Assembly (NCBI GenBank): GCA_013141125.1
Contig: JABFRO010000001.1
Location: 1,178,001-1,242,000, forward strand
Direction: 5' to 3'
Length of the DNA: 64,000 bases
From: Methylophilaceae bacterium
GTDB lineage: Bacteria > Pseudomonadota > Gammaproteobacteria > Burkholderiales > Methylophilaceae
Both the position numbers and the translations under genes were made by a program. The notes beneath the pieces were generated by a model, which saw only the letters and a program-made list of their open reading frames with translations, was not told where the DNA came from and ran no database searches. Positions 16,026 to 24,188 of this stretch are shown here, in pieces; position 1 is the stretch's first letter; every line of letters starts with the position of its first letter.

Positions 16026-16220
16026 CCGTGTAGGGCAACGCACTTTTGTCCACGCGTATCGGGTAACAACTTGACCATACGCACCGGCTATTCTGCCCAC
16101 ACCAACAAAACCATCCAATCCTCGCTGCTTGGGTGGTTTTTTGTTTGTGCATTGACGGCATCCATGCTGGGCAAACGGCGCTCCCTCACGCGTGGGCAAA
16201 ACGGCGTTGCCCACGCTACG
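16024..16220. repeat. REP pair (BIME-like), copy 2
   Basis: GTAG at 16030-16033 and CTAC at 16216-16219 bracket two opposed GC-rich hairpins with an internal CCATCC...GGGTGG stem (about 16105-16141). The segment TTGACGGCATCCATGC is shared with copy 1. It is the fullest copy. Confidence 0.85.
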
Positions 16221-16299
16221 CAACTGATTCATAACTGCTTTACCACAGAAAGCCTATTGCTCAAAGCGCGGGTTTTGGATTTATGGTATATTTTTTAAC

Positions 16300-16410
16300 A
16301 TGAAACTAAAATTTAATCGTGAAGTCAGAAAATCAATTGCTGATGAACTAAAGAAAATTTCAAATTTCGGTGGTGTCGGACTAGGCTTTATGGGGTATTC
16401 AAGTAATAGT
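16300..16410 (+). pseudogene. Short ORF cut off by a REP pair
   Basis: The first 37 codons (starting MKLKFNREVRKSIADELKK) look protein-like. The frame then runs into REP copy 3 at 16411 and continues there as repeat-encoded sequence to 16512. I do not recognise the fragment. It may be the 5' end of a small gene interrupted by the repeat, or a fortuitous ORF. Confidence 0.35.
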
Positions 16411-16566
16411 TGCGTAGGGTGGGTAACACACTTTTGCCCACGGGTATTCGAAAACCATCCAATCCTCACGGCTTGGGTGGTTTTTTCATTTGTATCTTTG
16501 CGGTATCCATGATGGGCAACCATGCGCTCCCAAACGCGTGGGCACAAATTCGGTGCCCACCCTACC
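16411..16566. repeat. REP pair (BIME-like), copy 3
   Basis: GTAG at 16414-16417 and CTAC at 16562-16565 bracket the element. It contains the same CCATCCAATCCTCACGGCTT core as copy 1. It lies 69 bp upstream of the RAYT transposase gene. Confidence 0.85.
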
Positions 16567-16634
16567 CGGATGGTTTTTTTACCGGCATTTGCGTATATTG
16601 GAATGCATTATTTTGACATTGGATAACGCTTACC

Positions 16635-17186
16635 ATGTCGCGCTATCGACGTGCCCATATCCCGGGGGCGACTTATTTTTTTACTGTGGTTACTTATCGT
16701 CGCCGTCCCATTTTATGTGATGCACCGGTACGTGCGGCATTGCGTCATGCCTTTCAAACCGTACAATCGCGCTATCCTTTTACCATTGATGGCTGGGTGT
16801 TACTGCCTGACCATTTACACTGTATTTGGACGTTGCCACCGGATGATGCCGATTTTGCCCTGCGCTGGAGATTAATCAAGCGCATGGTTTCTTCTGCCTG
16901 TGCGCCGGATTATCATCGGGCGGATTGGATGACGACTTCCAAAATCAAACACCGCGAATCTACTTTCTGGCAACGGCGCTATTGGGAACATTGCATCACC
17001 ACGGATGCGGATTATGCGCATCATATGGATTATCTGGCGCTTAATCCGCTGAAACATGGCCTGGTAACGCGAGTGCGGGATTGGCCGTATTCGACTTTTC
17101 ATCGTGATGTGGCGCGCGGGGTTTATGCGCGGGATTGGGGCGGCATTGATGATTTTGTTGTGGCTGATAGTGGCGAGCCGACTTAA
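16635..17186 (+). CDS. REP-associated tyrosine transposase (RAYT)
   Basis: A single-domain Y1 transposase of the IS200/IS605 superfamily, 183 residues. PGATYFFTVVTYRR is the family start, LPDHLHCIWTLP (His60/His62) is the HUH metal site, and HMDYLALNPLKHGLV carries the catalytic Tyr133. RAYTs are domesticated and act on REP hairpins that carry a 5' GTAG. Here such elements lie on both sides (copies 1-4), which supports this gene as their partner. No terminal repeats of its own were seen. Confidence 0.93.
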   Translation: MSRYRRAHIPGATYFFTVVTYRRRPILCDAPVRAALRHAFQTVQSRYPFTIDGWVLLPDHLHCIWTLPPDDADFALRWRLIKRMVSSACAPDYHRADWMTTSKIKHRESTFWQRRYWEHCITTDADYAHHMDYLALNPLKHGLVTRVRDWPYSTFHRDVARGVYARDWGGIDDFVVADSGEPT

Positions 17187-17262
17187 TGGCGTTATGGGTT
17201 GGGTTACTACGTCCGGCTGGTTTAAGTACATAAAATTAATCGCTTATGTTAATATTTAATGT

Positions 17263-17526
17263 ATGAGCACTATTACATTTGATACGCATAAATTTGTGAA
17301 AGAGCTTCGTGAGGCAGGTATCCCGGAGCTACAGGCAGAGGCCTTTGTGCGTGCGCAACAAGAAATTCTCTCGCAAGCCTTGGATACAACGCTTGCCACT
17401 AAACAAGATATTGCACTTTTAAGGCAAGACATCGTGCTTTTAGACGCAAAAGTTGAAAAAACTTCCTGGATGCTGGGTGCTTTAATCGCGATTGCTGTTG
17501 CCAATTTTGCTAAACAGTTTTTTTAG
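17263..17526 (+). CDS. Small coiled-coil membrane protein, DUF1640-like
   Basis: An 87-residue protein: an N-terminal FDTHKFVKELREAGIPELQAEAFV segment, a coiled coil (TKQDIALLRQDIVLLDAKVEK) and one C-terminal transmembrane helix (WMLGALIAIAVANFA). This is the layout of bacterial DUF1640/CCDC90-like proteins. The function is unknown. The stop codon is directly followed by REP copy 4. Confidence 0.8.
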   Translation: MSTITFDTHKFVKELREAGIPELQAEAFVRAQQEILSQALDTTLATKQDIALLRQDIVLLDAKVEKTSWMLGALIAIAVANFAKQFF

Positions 17527-17729
17527 CCGTGTGGTATTAGGCAACGCTGTTTTGCCTACGCGTATGGAGTAATGATTTGACCATGCGTACCGGGTAAGCT
17601 GCCCACACCAACAAAAACCATCCAATCCTCAACGGCTTGGGTGGTTTTTTGTTTGCACTTTTCCGGCATTCATCGCGGGCAAAAATATGCCCCCTCACGC
17701 GCGGGTAAAACTGCCTTGTCCACCCTACG
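17525..17729. repeat. REP pair (BIME-like), copy 4, degenerate left end
   Basis: Same internal CCATCCAATCCTCAACGGCT core and right half ending in CTAC (17725-17728). The left GTAG is not intact (GTATTAG). It closes the repeat-rich patch. Confidence 0.75.
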
Positions 17730-17794
17730 CCTATCATATTTATCACCTCATTCTTCTTAAAGCTCACAGTAACATCAGTTATTTATATTAAATT

Positions 17795-17846
17795 TGTGTT
17801 ACAAATTCCCACATAAAAAATATGTGTTACAATTTCCCACGTAAAA
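17795..17846. promoter_or_regulatory. Two direct repeats upstream of the cytochrome-porin operon
   Basis: A 24-bp unit beginning TGTGTTACAAATTCCCACAT occurs at 17795-17818 and again, with two changes, at 17823-17846, exactly 28 bp apart. A second pair, AACTAAATTAAATT, lies at 17850-17863 and 17910-17923. Spacing and position suggest a regulator landing site. Otherwise 17730-17997 has no gene. Confidence 0.5.
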
Positions 17847-17997
17847 GCTAACTAAATTAAATTGGTTTATTGATGAAATTTATGCTGCTTTTACAGCTTA
17901 TGTTTCAAAAACTAAATTAAATTAATCAATACCCACTTTAAAATCAATTGCTTGAAATAAGCATGGAAATATTTATCATTAACTTAATGGAAAAATT

Positions 17998-18726
17998 ATG
18001 ATGAAAAAACTTTTTATAATGTTGTTAATGCTGTTTTCGACATCAGTGATGGCGGCGGAGTGTTCCTTATACGAAACTTCCCATCCGGGGTTCCCGCTTT
18101 TTGGTGCCCACCTATCAACGGGAAAATGTTCAACTTGTGCCTCTTGTCATAAATCACAAGTATTTGCTGGTACGCCCAAGGTTTGTCAGAACTGCCATGA
18201 TGGTGATCCAAAATATGCGGCTGTTTCTCGTTCAGCAGCACATATTCCAACAAAAAATGCGACTTGTGACTCATGCCATATGACAACCACCTTCAGCAAG
18301 GCCGATACCCATATGACACATACGGCGGAGGTCACGACTAACCGCTGCGATACTTGCCATAATGGTTCGTATAAGGCCTATGGCAATAAGGGGGCATTAT
18401 CCAAAGCCGATAAAACCAATCACATCACCACTACGTTGGATTGCAAATCATGTCACAGTGGCACAATCACCTTTGCCAATGTGGATCACGCCGCCATACA
18501 TGCTGGCATAACCAAGGGTTGTGTAACTTGTCACGATGGTATTACCGTTACCGGCAAAAAAGACTATGCCGCTGGCCACCCTACAACCAGTGACAATTGC
18601 GAAACTTGCCATAGCATCAACAACGGCTTTAGATGTACTACCGTGCATGACAATCTCAATATGAAAGATAGGTTGTTGACTAAAATCAATGCCTTGATAC
18701 ATACCTTACGTCAAATGATTGCTTAA
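17998..18726 (+). CDS. Seven-haem periplasmic c-type cytochrome
   Basis: A signal peptide (KKLFIMLLMLFSTSVMAA) and seven CxxCH haem sites: CASCH (47), CQNCH (63), CDSCH (90), CDTCH (117), CKSCH (149), CVTCH (175) and CETCH (201). Several isolated histidines (HIPT, HMTH, NHIT, DHAAIH, GHP) can be distal ligands, as in cytochrome c7/c3-like multihaem proteins. It is followed by a beta-barrel gene and a second, paralogous cytochrome, so it is probably the periplasmic part of an outer-membrane electron conduit. The last 30 residues lack haem sites. A GGAAAA site precedes two adjacent ATGs; the first is used. Confidence 0.85.
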   Translation: MMKKLFIMLLMLFSTSVMAAECSLYETSHPGFPLFGAHLSTGKCSTCASCHKSQVFAGTPKVCQNCHDGDPKYAAVSRSAAHIPTKNATCDSCHMTTTFSKADTHMTHTAEVTTNRCDTCHNGSYKAYGNKGALSKADKTNHITTTLDCKSCHSGTITFANVDHAAIHAGITKGCVTCHDGITVTGKKDYAAGHPTTSDNCETCHSINNGFRCTTVHDNLNMKDRLLTKINALIHTLRQMIA

Positions 18727-18734
18727 TTGATACA

Positions 18735-18766
18735 GAGGAGGCTGCTCTAGCAGTCTCCTCTTTTTT
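18735..18766 (+). terminator. Hairpin with T-run between cytochrome and porin genes
   Basis: GAGGAGGCTGC-TCTA-GCAGTCTCCTC followed by six T, typical of an intrinsic terminator. It lies only 14 bp before the next gene's start, so it may attenuate rather than end transcription. Confidence 0.7.
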
Positions 18767-18780
18767 GTAAAAATCGTACT

Positions 18781-20502
18781 TTGAAATACTTTGCCTACCT
18801 TTTCCTGCTATTTGCATTATTCGCCAATGCCGATGAGGAATACTCAAAACAAACTCCCGACCAGCTTATAGAAAAAGCCAGACAAAACATCAGTACAAAC
18901 ACTGAAGAAGCCATCATCATCCTGAATAATCTGATGCTGATGCCAGCCAATCGTTATACCGAAGAAGCCGCTGAGCTTATAGGCGATGCTTATGCCAGTA
19001 TAGGCAAAAGTGAACGCGCAAAAGCTGAATATGCTTCATTTTTAGCCATCTACCCCCAATCCAAAAGCCACTCTCGGGTTAAACTTAAATTAATTACACT
19101 GGAAATATCTGCACCGCGCCTAAAGCTGAAGAGCATGGTAGAAAGAAAGCCGGATGTAGGCTCGGAAAAAAGCTTCAATGGCGGCATTACCGAATACTAT
19201 TACACTGGATCCAACTCTACAGATAAGCTCAAATGGAAGACCACAGACAGCTCCATATTAAGCAGCTTGCGTTTGAATGGCATGATGCGTGAAGGGCAGT
19301 TTGTAGGCAAAATGGTGTTGCGTTTAAGCAGTACCGATAGTTTCATCAACGATAAGGGACGCAAGGAAATCTATCTCGGTTATATGGATTTTGAAGATAC
19401 CTTTAACAGATACAGTGTGCGGGTGGGCAGGCAGAATCCGGCGGCTGGCGCATTGGGAAGATTTGATGGCGTGTCGGCCAGGTATCAGTGGAATGATTTC
19501 AGATTTACTGTTGCCGGAGGCATCCCTGATGTGAGGAGTAAATCTGCACGATATTTTTATGGTGGTGAGGTGGAGTGGCAACCTTGGCCGGAAATGACCA
19601 CCAGTATTTATTATAACGGTCAGCTTGCCGATAGCCTGGCAGAGCGCTCTGCCCTGGGTGGATATGTCAGGTATTTCAAGGGGAATTTATCACTGGCGGC
19701 AAGTGCCGAATATGATTTTTTGTATTCGGCTTTCAACAGCACACTACTCAATGGCAATCTGCTTCTGGGCGAGAATAATATTTACTTTATGGCCGATAGA
19801 CGGAAATCACCGGTGCTGTATGGTGACCGAATTTTATCTCTGGGATTTAACAGGGGGGATGGTCAACCCGCCTTTGCCTTCAGACGTATCCAGGATGCCG
19901 TCGATAATCCCAATCTCTCGCCATCACTGATATACAACATCATCGCCAAAAGCACGCCCGATGCCGCCACCTATATGCTGGGGCTAAGTAGACCCATCAG
20001 CAAATTGTGGACGGTAAGCAGTAATTTTCAAATCACCAATCTTAGTGCGACTACGCTAAATACCGTTCCACCGTTGCTGAGCACTCCTTCCGGGCAATAC
20101 AACCCAGAGTATTTGGAACCGATTACAGAAAACACTTACACATTCTCCAATCAAATCCTGGGTAACAATATATTCAGAGATCTGGATTCAATAAGCCTGA
20201 TATTGAACCAATCGTGGGATAAGGAGAGTACGGCTACCATGCTTAACCTGGTTAATACCAATGTTTTTGACAAATTAAAAACAGAAACTTATCTGTCTTA
20301 TATTAATAGAGCCTCGGATTCATCAACATCAGATAGCTTTTCAACATCATTCAGAGCAATCTATAGTGTGAACAACAAGCTCAATTTGGAGGCACTCTAT
20401 GCCATAGGTATCAATGCTATTGATATTAAAAAAGGTATAGATAAGAAAATATCCACCTCCTATCCACAAACCTTTTATATGGGATTACGGTATGATTTTT
20501 AA
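18781..20502 (+). CDS. Outer-membrane beta-barrel (porin-like) with N-terminal helical repeat domain
   Basis: Signal peptide from a TTG start (KYFAYLFLLFALFANA), then about 90 residues of TPR-like helices (QLIEKARQNISTNTEEAIIIL; AELIGDAYASIGKSERAKAEY), then about 450 residues of alternating beta strands ending in the outer-membrane signature GLRYDF with terminal Phe. No ATG in frame gives a sensible signal peptide, and there is no clear Shine-Dalgarno. It is flanked by multihaem cytochromes, and the downstream one overlaps it by 11 bp. By analogy with porin-cytochrome complexes it could sheath a cytochrome through the outer membrane. It is not an evident MtrB/PioB homologue (no N-terminal CxxC). 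Confidence 0.75.
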   Translation: MKYFAYLFLLFALFANADEEYSKQTPDQLIEKARQNISTNTEEAIIILNNLMLMPANRYTEEAAELIGDAYASIGKSERAKAEYASFLAIYPQSKSHSRVKLKLITLEISAPRLKLKSMVERKPDVGSEKSFNGGITEYYYTGSNSTDKLKWKTTDSSILSSLRLNGMMREGQFVGKMVLRLSSTDSFINDKGRKEIYLGYMDFEDTFNRYSVRVGRQNPAAGALGRFDGVSARYQWNDFRFTVAGGIPDVRSKSARYFYGGEVEWQPWPEMTTSIYYNGQLADSLAERSALGGYVRYFKGNLSLAASAEYDFLYSAFNSTLLNGNLLLGENNIYFMADRRKSPVLYGDRILSLGFNRGDGQPAFAFRRIQDAVDNPNLSPSLIYNIIAKSTPDAATYMLGLSRPISKLWTVSSNFQITNLSATTLNTVPPLLSTPSGQYNPEYLEPITENTYTFSNQILGNNIFRDLDSISLILNQSWDKESTATMLNLVNTNVFDKLKTETYLSYINRASDSSTSDSFSTSFRAIYSVNNKLNLEALYAIGINAIDIKKGIDKKISTSYPQTFYMGLRYDF

Positions 20503-20956
20503 AATTCTTGTAGCGCTTGTATTCATGTTTTCAATCAATGTACATTCGGCGGAATGCACGGCCTATGAAACTTCACACCCATTTTATAAACTGGATGGCG
20601 CGCATTTAAGTACCGGCAAATGTAAAACCTGTGCCTCGTGCCATCTCAGCGGTACTTACATGGGTACCCCCAGAACCTGTGTGCTATGTCATAACGGTGA
20701 CCCAAGATGGCAGACTGTAGCGCGTAGTGCTTCCCATATTCCCACCATTCTGGTCGCATGTGATGCCTGCCACAGCACTACCTCATTTACCAGCAATGTA
20801 AAGATGAACCACACTTCGATGGCGGCCAGCCGCTGTGATAGTTGCCATAACGGGTTGTATACAAAGTATGGTGCAGAAGGTAAAAATAAAGATCATAAAG
20901 TAACCACCAAGGATTGCAGGGATTGTCACAAAAGTACGAGTAGCTGGGATGCATAA
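20492..20956 (+). CDS. Five-haem c-type cytochrome, paralogue of the upstream cytochrome
   Basis: Signal peptide (IFKILVALVFMFSINVHSA) and five haem sites: CASCH (47), CVLCH (63), CDACH (90), CDSCH (115) and CRDCH (142). The first three occupy exactly the same residue numbers as in the seven-haem protein, and both mature proteins begin with EC..YETSHP and GAHLSTGKC, so they derive from a duplication. It ends eight residues after the fifth haem site, so the C-terminal third of the longer paralogue is absent. The start overlaps the barrel gene, indicating one operon. Confidence 0.85.
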   Translation: MIFKILVALVFMFSINVHSAECTAYETSHPFYKLDGAHLSTGKCKTCASCHLSGTYMGTPRTCVLCHNGDPRWQTVARSASHIPTILVACDACHSTTSFTSNVKMNHTSMAASRCDSCHNGLYTKYGAEGKNKDHKVTTKDCRDCHKSTSSWDA

Positions 20957-20986
20957 GGGATATTGCCAAGCGCCTGGGTTGCTTGA

Positions 20987-21083
20987 GTAGGGTGGATAAA
21001 CGCAAGTAGCATGCACCAAAACTGGCAAGTGCGTAAGATAGAAATGCCCATAAGGTAGATGCGTTGGGCTTATCCACCCTCCC
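20987..21083. repeat. Inverted-repeat (REP-like) element between convergent genes
   Basis: GTAG (20987-20990) precedes GGTGGATAAACGC. The reverse complement of GGTGGATAA recurs at 21070-21078 with GCGT inside. It separates the cytochrome operon from amtB and may serve as a bidirectional terminator. It is a different sequence family from the 13.7-17.7 kb repeats. Confidence 0.65.
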
Positions 21084-21134
21084 CCTTCTACAAAGCCGCA
21101 CAGCATCCGTTATACAGAGATTTTCTAAACGCTA

Positions 21135-22337
21135 TCATTCCTCAGAGCTATTACCCGGCGTAGCCGTAATTTTATGGATGCTTAAATCCGCGCCGTCGTA
21201 TTCATTTTCTACCTCCATGCGTATGCCGATGAACAGTTTGAGTGCGCCGTAGACGATAAAACCTCCGGCCAGGGCAATACTGATGCCGAGCAATGTGCCC
21301 AAAATCTGCGCGCCCAAACTCACGCCACCCATCCCGCCCAGCGCTTTCATGCCAAAAATTCCGGCGGCCAGACCGCCCCAGGTACCGCACAATCCATGCA
21401 GTGGCCAAACCCCTAGCACATCATCAATTTTCCAACGGTTTTGCGTGAGAGTAAACGCCCACACGAACAAGAGTCCCGCCACTATGCCGGTGACTAAAGC
21501 GCCCAGCGGATGCATGACATCCGAACCTGCACATACGGCCACTAATCCAGCCAAGGGGCCGTTATGGACAAAGCCGGGGTCATTTTTACCCGCCACCAAA
21601 GCTGCCAGCGTGCCGCCCACCAAAGCCATTAATGAATTCAGTGCCACCAAGCCACTAATAGCGTGCAGAGTTTGTGCTGACATGACATTAAAGCCAAACC
21701 AGCCGACAGTGAGTATCCAGGCACCTAGTGCCAAAAATGGAATATTGGATGGCGGAAAAGCATGCAAACGACCTTCTTTGCTGTAGCGCCCGTGGCGCGC
21801 GCCTAGCAGAATAACTGCTGCCAGCGCGATCCAGCCGCCCATGGCATGCACCACAACCGATCCGGCAAAGTCGTGAAATTCAGCACCAAACGTGGTGTGT
21901 AGCCAATCCTGAATGCCATAGTGATGATTCCAGGTAATACCTTCAAAAAAAGGATAAATGAAGCCGACGAGCAAAAAAGTTGCCGCCAGCTGCGGGTTAA
22001 AACGCGCACGTTCAGCAATGCCACCGGAAATAATCGCCGGAATCGCCGCTGCAAAAGTCAGCAGAAAAAAGAATTTGACCAGTTCATAGCCATTCTTGGC
22101 TGCCAGCACATCCCCGCTATGAAAAAAATTGACCCCGTAGGCGATGCTATAACCGATAAAAAAATAAGCGATGGTGGATACCGAAAAATCCACCATGATC
22201 TTGACCAAAGCATTCACCTGATTCTTGCGCCGCACTGTGCCCACTTCCAGAAAAGCAAAACCTGCATGCATGGCCAGCACCATAATAGTGCCGATCAGAA
22301 TAAATAAAGTATCGCCAGCCGACGCGGAAACTTCCAT
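21135..22337 (-). CDS. amt: Ammonium transporter (Amt family)
   Basis: A polytopic membrane protein of 400 residues. The family signature GFAFLEVGTVRRKNQVNAL lies in helix 1-2, and the two pore histidines are in VVVHAMGGW and WPLHGLCGTWGG. It has no cleaved signal peptide, unlike E. coli AmtB. No glnK gene is adjacent, so nitrogen control cannot be deduced from context. The upstream 22338-22594 region is AT-rich and has no gene. Confidence 0.93.
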   Translation of the reverse strand: MEVSASAGDTLFILIGTIMVLAMHAGFAFLEVGTVRRKNQVNALVKIMVDFSVSTIAYFFIGYSIAYGVNFFHSGDVLAAKNGYELVKFFFLLTFAAAIPAIISGGIAERARFNPQLAATFLLVGFIYPFFEGITWNHHYGIQDWLHTTFGAEFHDFAGSVVVHAMGGWIALAAVILLGARHGRYSKEGRLHAFPPSNIPFLALGAWILTVGWFGFNVMSAQTLHAISGLVALNSLMALVGGTLAALVAGKNDPGFVHNGPLAGLVAVCAGSDVMHPLGALVTGIVAGLLFVWAFTLTQNRWKIDDVLGVWPLHGLCGTWGGLAAGIFGMKALGGMGGVSLGAQILGTLLGISIALAGGFIVYGALKLFIGIRMEVENEYDGADLSIHKITATPGNSSEE

Positions 22338-22594
22338 GACTACCTCTGTTTGATTTTAAAGTGGGTTTATTTAGCAATTTTCAAGCCTGAAATATAAACC
22401 ATTGTTTTAATGATAATTTAATTTTCAATCGTGGCCGTGATGCCCTTTATTGGTGCAAAATTACCCCTAATTGCATCAAAATGGAGCACTCTATTTTTTC
22501 ACTTTATGAAAACGCATTAAGTAAAAAACATCTGAATGTATATACTTGAAGCCACTAGCGTCCGATTAAAATCAAATAAAATCAATTGGTTGCC

Positions 22595-23415
22595 AGGTTC
22601 TGTTGACGTTTCATAGCCATAAAAGCGCAGAGAAAAATGACAGCATGCCCATGTAATTAATGGCTTTTTTCTCATACCGAGTGGCGATTCTGCGGTAGTG
22701 TTTGAGCTTGCCGAACAGGCATTCGATCGCATGTCGTTCCTTATAATGCCAATAATCGCACTCAATTTCCTCAATTCGATTCGATTTTGGCGGGATGACG
22801 GCTTTTATTTTCCGGCTTTCCAACCACGCTCTCAACGCGTTTGTGTCATAAGCTTTGTCCGCTAAAACAGCGGAAGCCTTCATGTTTTCCAGCAAGGGGA
22901 TTGCTTGCTTGCATTCGGCCTCCTGCCCACCCGTCAAAATAAACTTAAGCGGCATGCCCAAGGCATCGCATAGCGCGTGAATCTTACAGCCAAAACCTCC
23001 TTTGGAACGACCCAATGCCTCTTTCTCAGCGGTGCTATTCGCCGCGCCAGCCGCGCAGGCATGCGCCCTAATGACCGACCTCATCCATAGAAACATATTG
23101 AAAATCATATGCTTAGTAAAGTTTACCGAGAAGACTAGCCCATATACCCTTTGCACACCAGCGTGAAAAACGTTTGAAGATGCTATTCCACTTACCGTGT
23201 GTTGGCGGCAAAACCCACCACTGCGATCCTGAACGTAATATCCACAAACAGGCACTCATGAATTGCCTGCAAGTATCCGGCTGACCGACATAAATTCCTG
23301 GCAATTTCTTCAGGTGGGTCAATATATTCATCCATTCTTCGTAACTTAAACTTATCCGGCTCATATCACTTAAAGGAATCGATTTTATCGCATTGGCGAA
23401 ACGTCAACAGAACCT
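22595..23415. mobile_element. Degenerate IS5-family insertion sequence
   Basis: Terminal inverted repeats AGGTTCTGTTGACGTTTC (22595-22612) and its complement (23398-23415) enclose one transposase. Length is about 820 bp, normal for small IS5-family members. No clear target duplication is visible. Confidence 0.85.
22611..23364 (-). pseudogene. IS5-family transposase, broken
   Basis: Two overlapping reading-frame pieces. The N-terminal piece (23113-23364, SLSYEEWMNILTHLKK... and GSQWWVLPPTHGKWNSIFKRF) and the C-terminal piece (to 22611, VIRAHACAAGA, GRSKGGFGCKIHALCD, ADKAYDTNALRAWL, RHAIECLFGKLKHYRRIATRYEK) carry the DDE domain. In the first frame an in-frame TAA interrupts the sequence before YVSMD, and a further one-base shift is needed next to that Asp to reach VIRAH. 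Some IS5 groups use programmed frameshifting, but the stop plus the shift at the catalytic Asp make inactivity more likely. Confidence 0.75.
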
Positions 23416-23603
23416 AGTCCAATTGACTTGTATCAAAATGTATCCGGGAGTTATTAACCCAGATTGTCGATTTTGCTGTAGGCCTGTTTTTAAGCCGACA
23501 TTTCGGACTCAAGTCCGGCCAGTAATAGCTTGTTTTGTGATGGGAAGTGTGACCGTGGAAGTCACAGAAACCAATCCAGTGGAATGGCGGAAGCGTTAAG
23601 GAA

Positions 23604-23708
23604 AAACTGATTTATTCTATTTCGTCATTTCCGCGAAGGCGGGAATCTATTTTAATCAACCGCTTGGATGTCCGCTTTCGCGAGGATGACGAATAAATCA
23701 GCGTTTTC
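23604..23708. repeat. Long imperfect inverted repeat (CGTCATTTCCGCGAAGGCGGG type)
   Basis: The arms 23604-23644 and 23672-23708 pair through AAAACTGATTTATTC/GAATAAATCAGCGTTTT and CGTCAT/ATGACG. CGTCATTCCCGCGAAGGCGGGAATC-like hairpins are widespread in proteobacterial genomes. The neighbouring 23416-23603 stretch has no recognisable gene. A single copy of the MITE terminal repeat (TTGAATGAATAGAGATGCCC) follows at 23721-23740. Confidence 0.7.
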
Positions 23709-23739
23709 TTAATTTATAACTTGAATGAATAGAGATGCC

Positions 23740-23973
23740 CTAAACATCACGGTTGATACACAAGGCTTTGGTGGCATCGTGGTAAACATCATCTATGCCA
23801 TCATCATCTACCGATGGTGAGGCCAATCGGTTTTTAAAGCTGCTACAGCGGGGATCCTTACTGATAAGTTCGTTCACCAGCCGTGCTTTCTTGCTGGCAT
23901 TCAGAGGGTGATAGTGCCTGGTGCAGGCACTGCACAGACTTAACAACAACAGCGTAATCATTAATTTTTTCAT
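23740..23973 (-). CDS. Small lipoprotein of unknown function
   Basis: A 77-residue protein with a lipoprotein signal (MKKLMITLLLLSLCSAC, lipid attached to Cys17). The mature part has DDDGIDDVYHDATKALC and two further Cys, so a disulfide is possible. The acidic DDDGIDD stretch could bind a metal, but this is speculation. The stop codon falls at the edge of a stray MITE terminal repeat, so the C-terminus may have been altered. Confidence 0.65.
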   Translation of the reverse strand: MKKLMITLLLLSLCSACTRHYHPLNASKKARLVNELISKDPRCSSFKNRLASPSVDDDGIDDVYHDATKALCINRDV

Positions 23974-24132
23974 GAGAGGCATTATACGCGGCAGGTTTTT
24001 TTAATTTGCTGCATTTGTCTTGAGTTTTGTATCTTGAATTTTGGCTTTGGCAATTTTTCTTTACGGCGATTAGGTCTGGGATTACGAGCGGTTTTAATCC
24101 ACATGCAAGATGATTGCGGGACTAAACAATTA

Positions 24133-24160
24133 GTAGGGATGATTGATGAATCATCCCTAC
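24133..24160 (-). terminator. Perfect 12-bp stem hairpin after the glucan synthase gene
   Basis: GTAGGGATGATT-GATG-AATCATCCCTAC lies 29-56 bp past the stop codon of the glucan synthase on the minus strand. It is symmetrical and could stop transcription from either side, although the T-run is poor. Confidence 0.5.
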
Positions 24161-24188
24161 ATTTTATTTCCAGTATCAGCGAGGGCTG

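Noticed and set aside
13720-17729. Repeated units spaced over 4 kb as a CRISPR array
   Set aside because: Units are 130-200 bp, irregularly spaced, palindromic at both ends and separated by genes; no cas genes are present.
22338-22594. NtrC or sigma-54 site upstream of the ammonium transporter
   Set aside because: A TTTGCACC and a GATGCAA are present but spacing and symmetry do not fit, and no -24/-12 pair was found.
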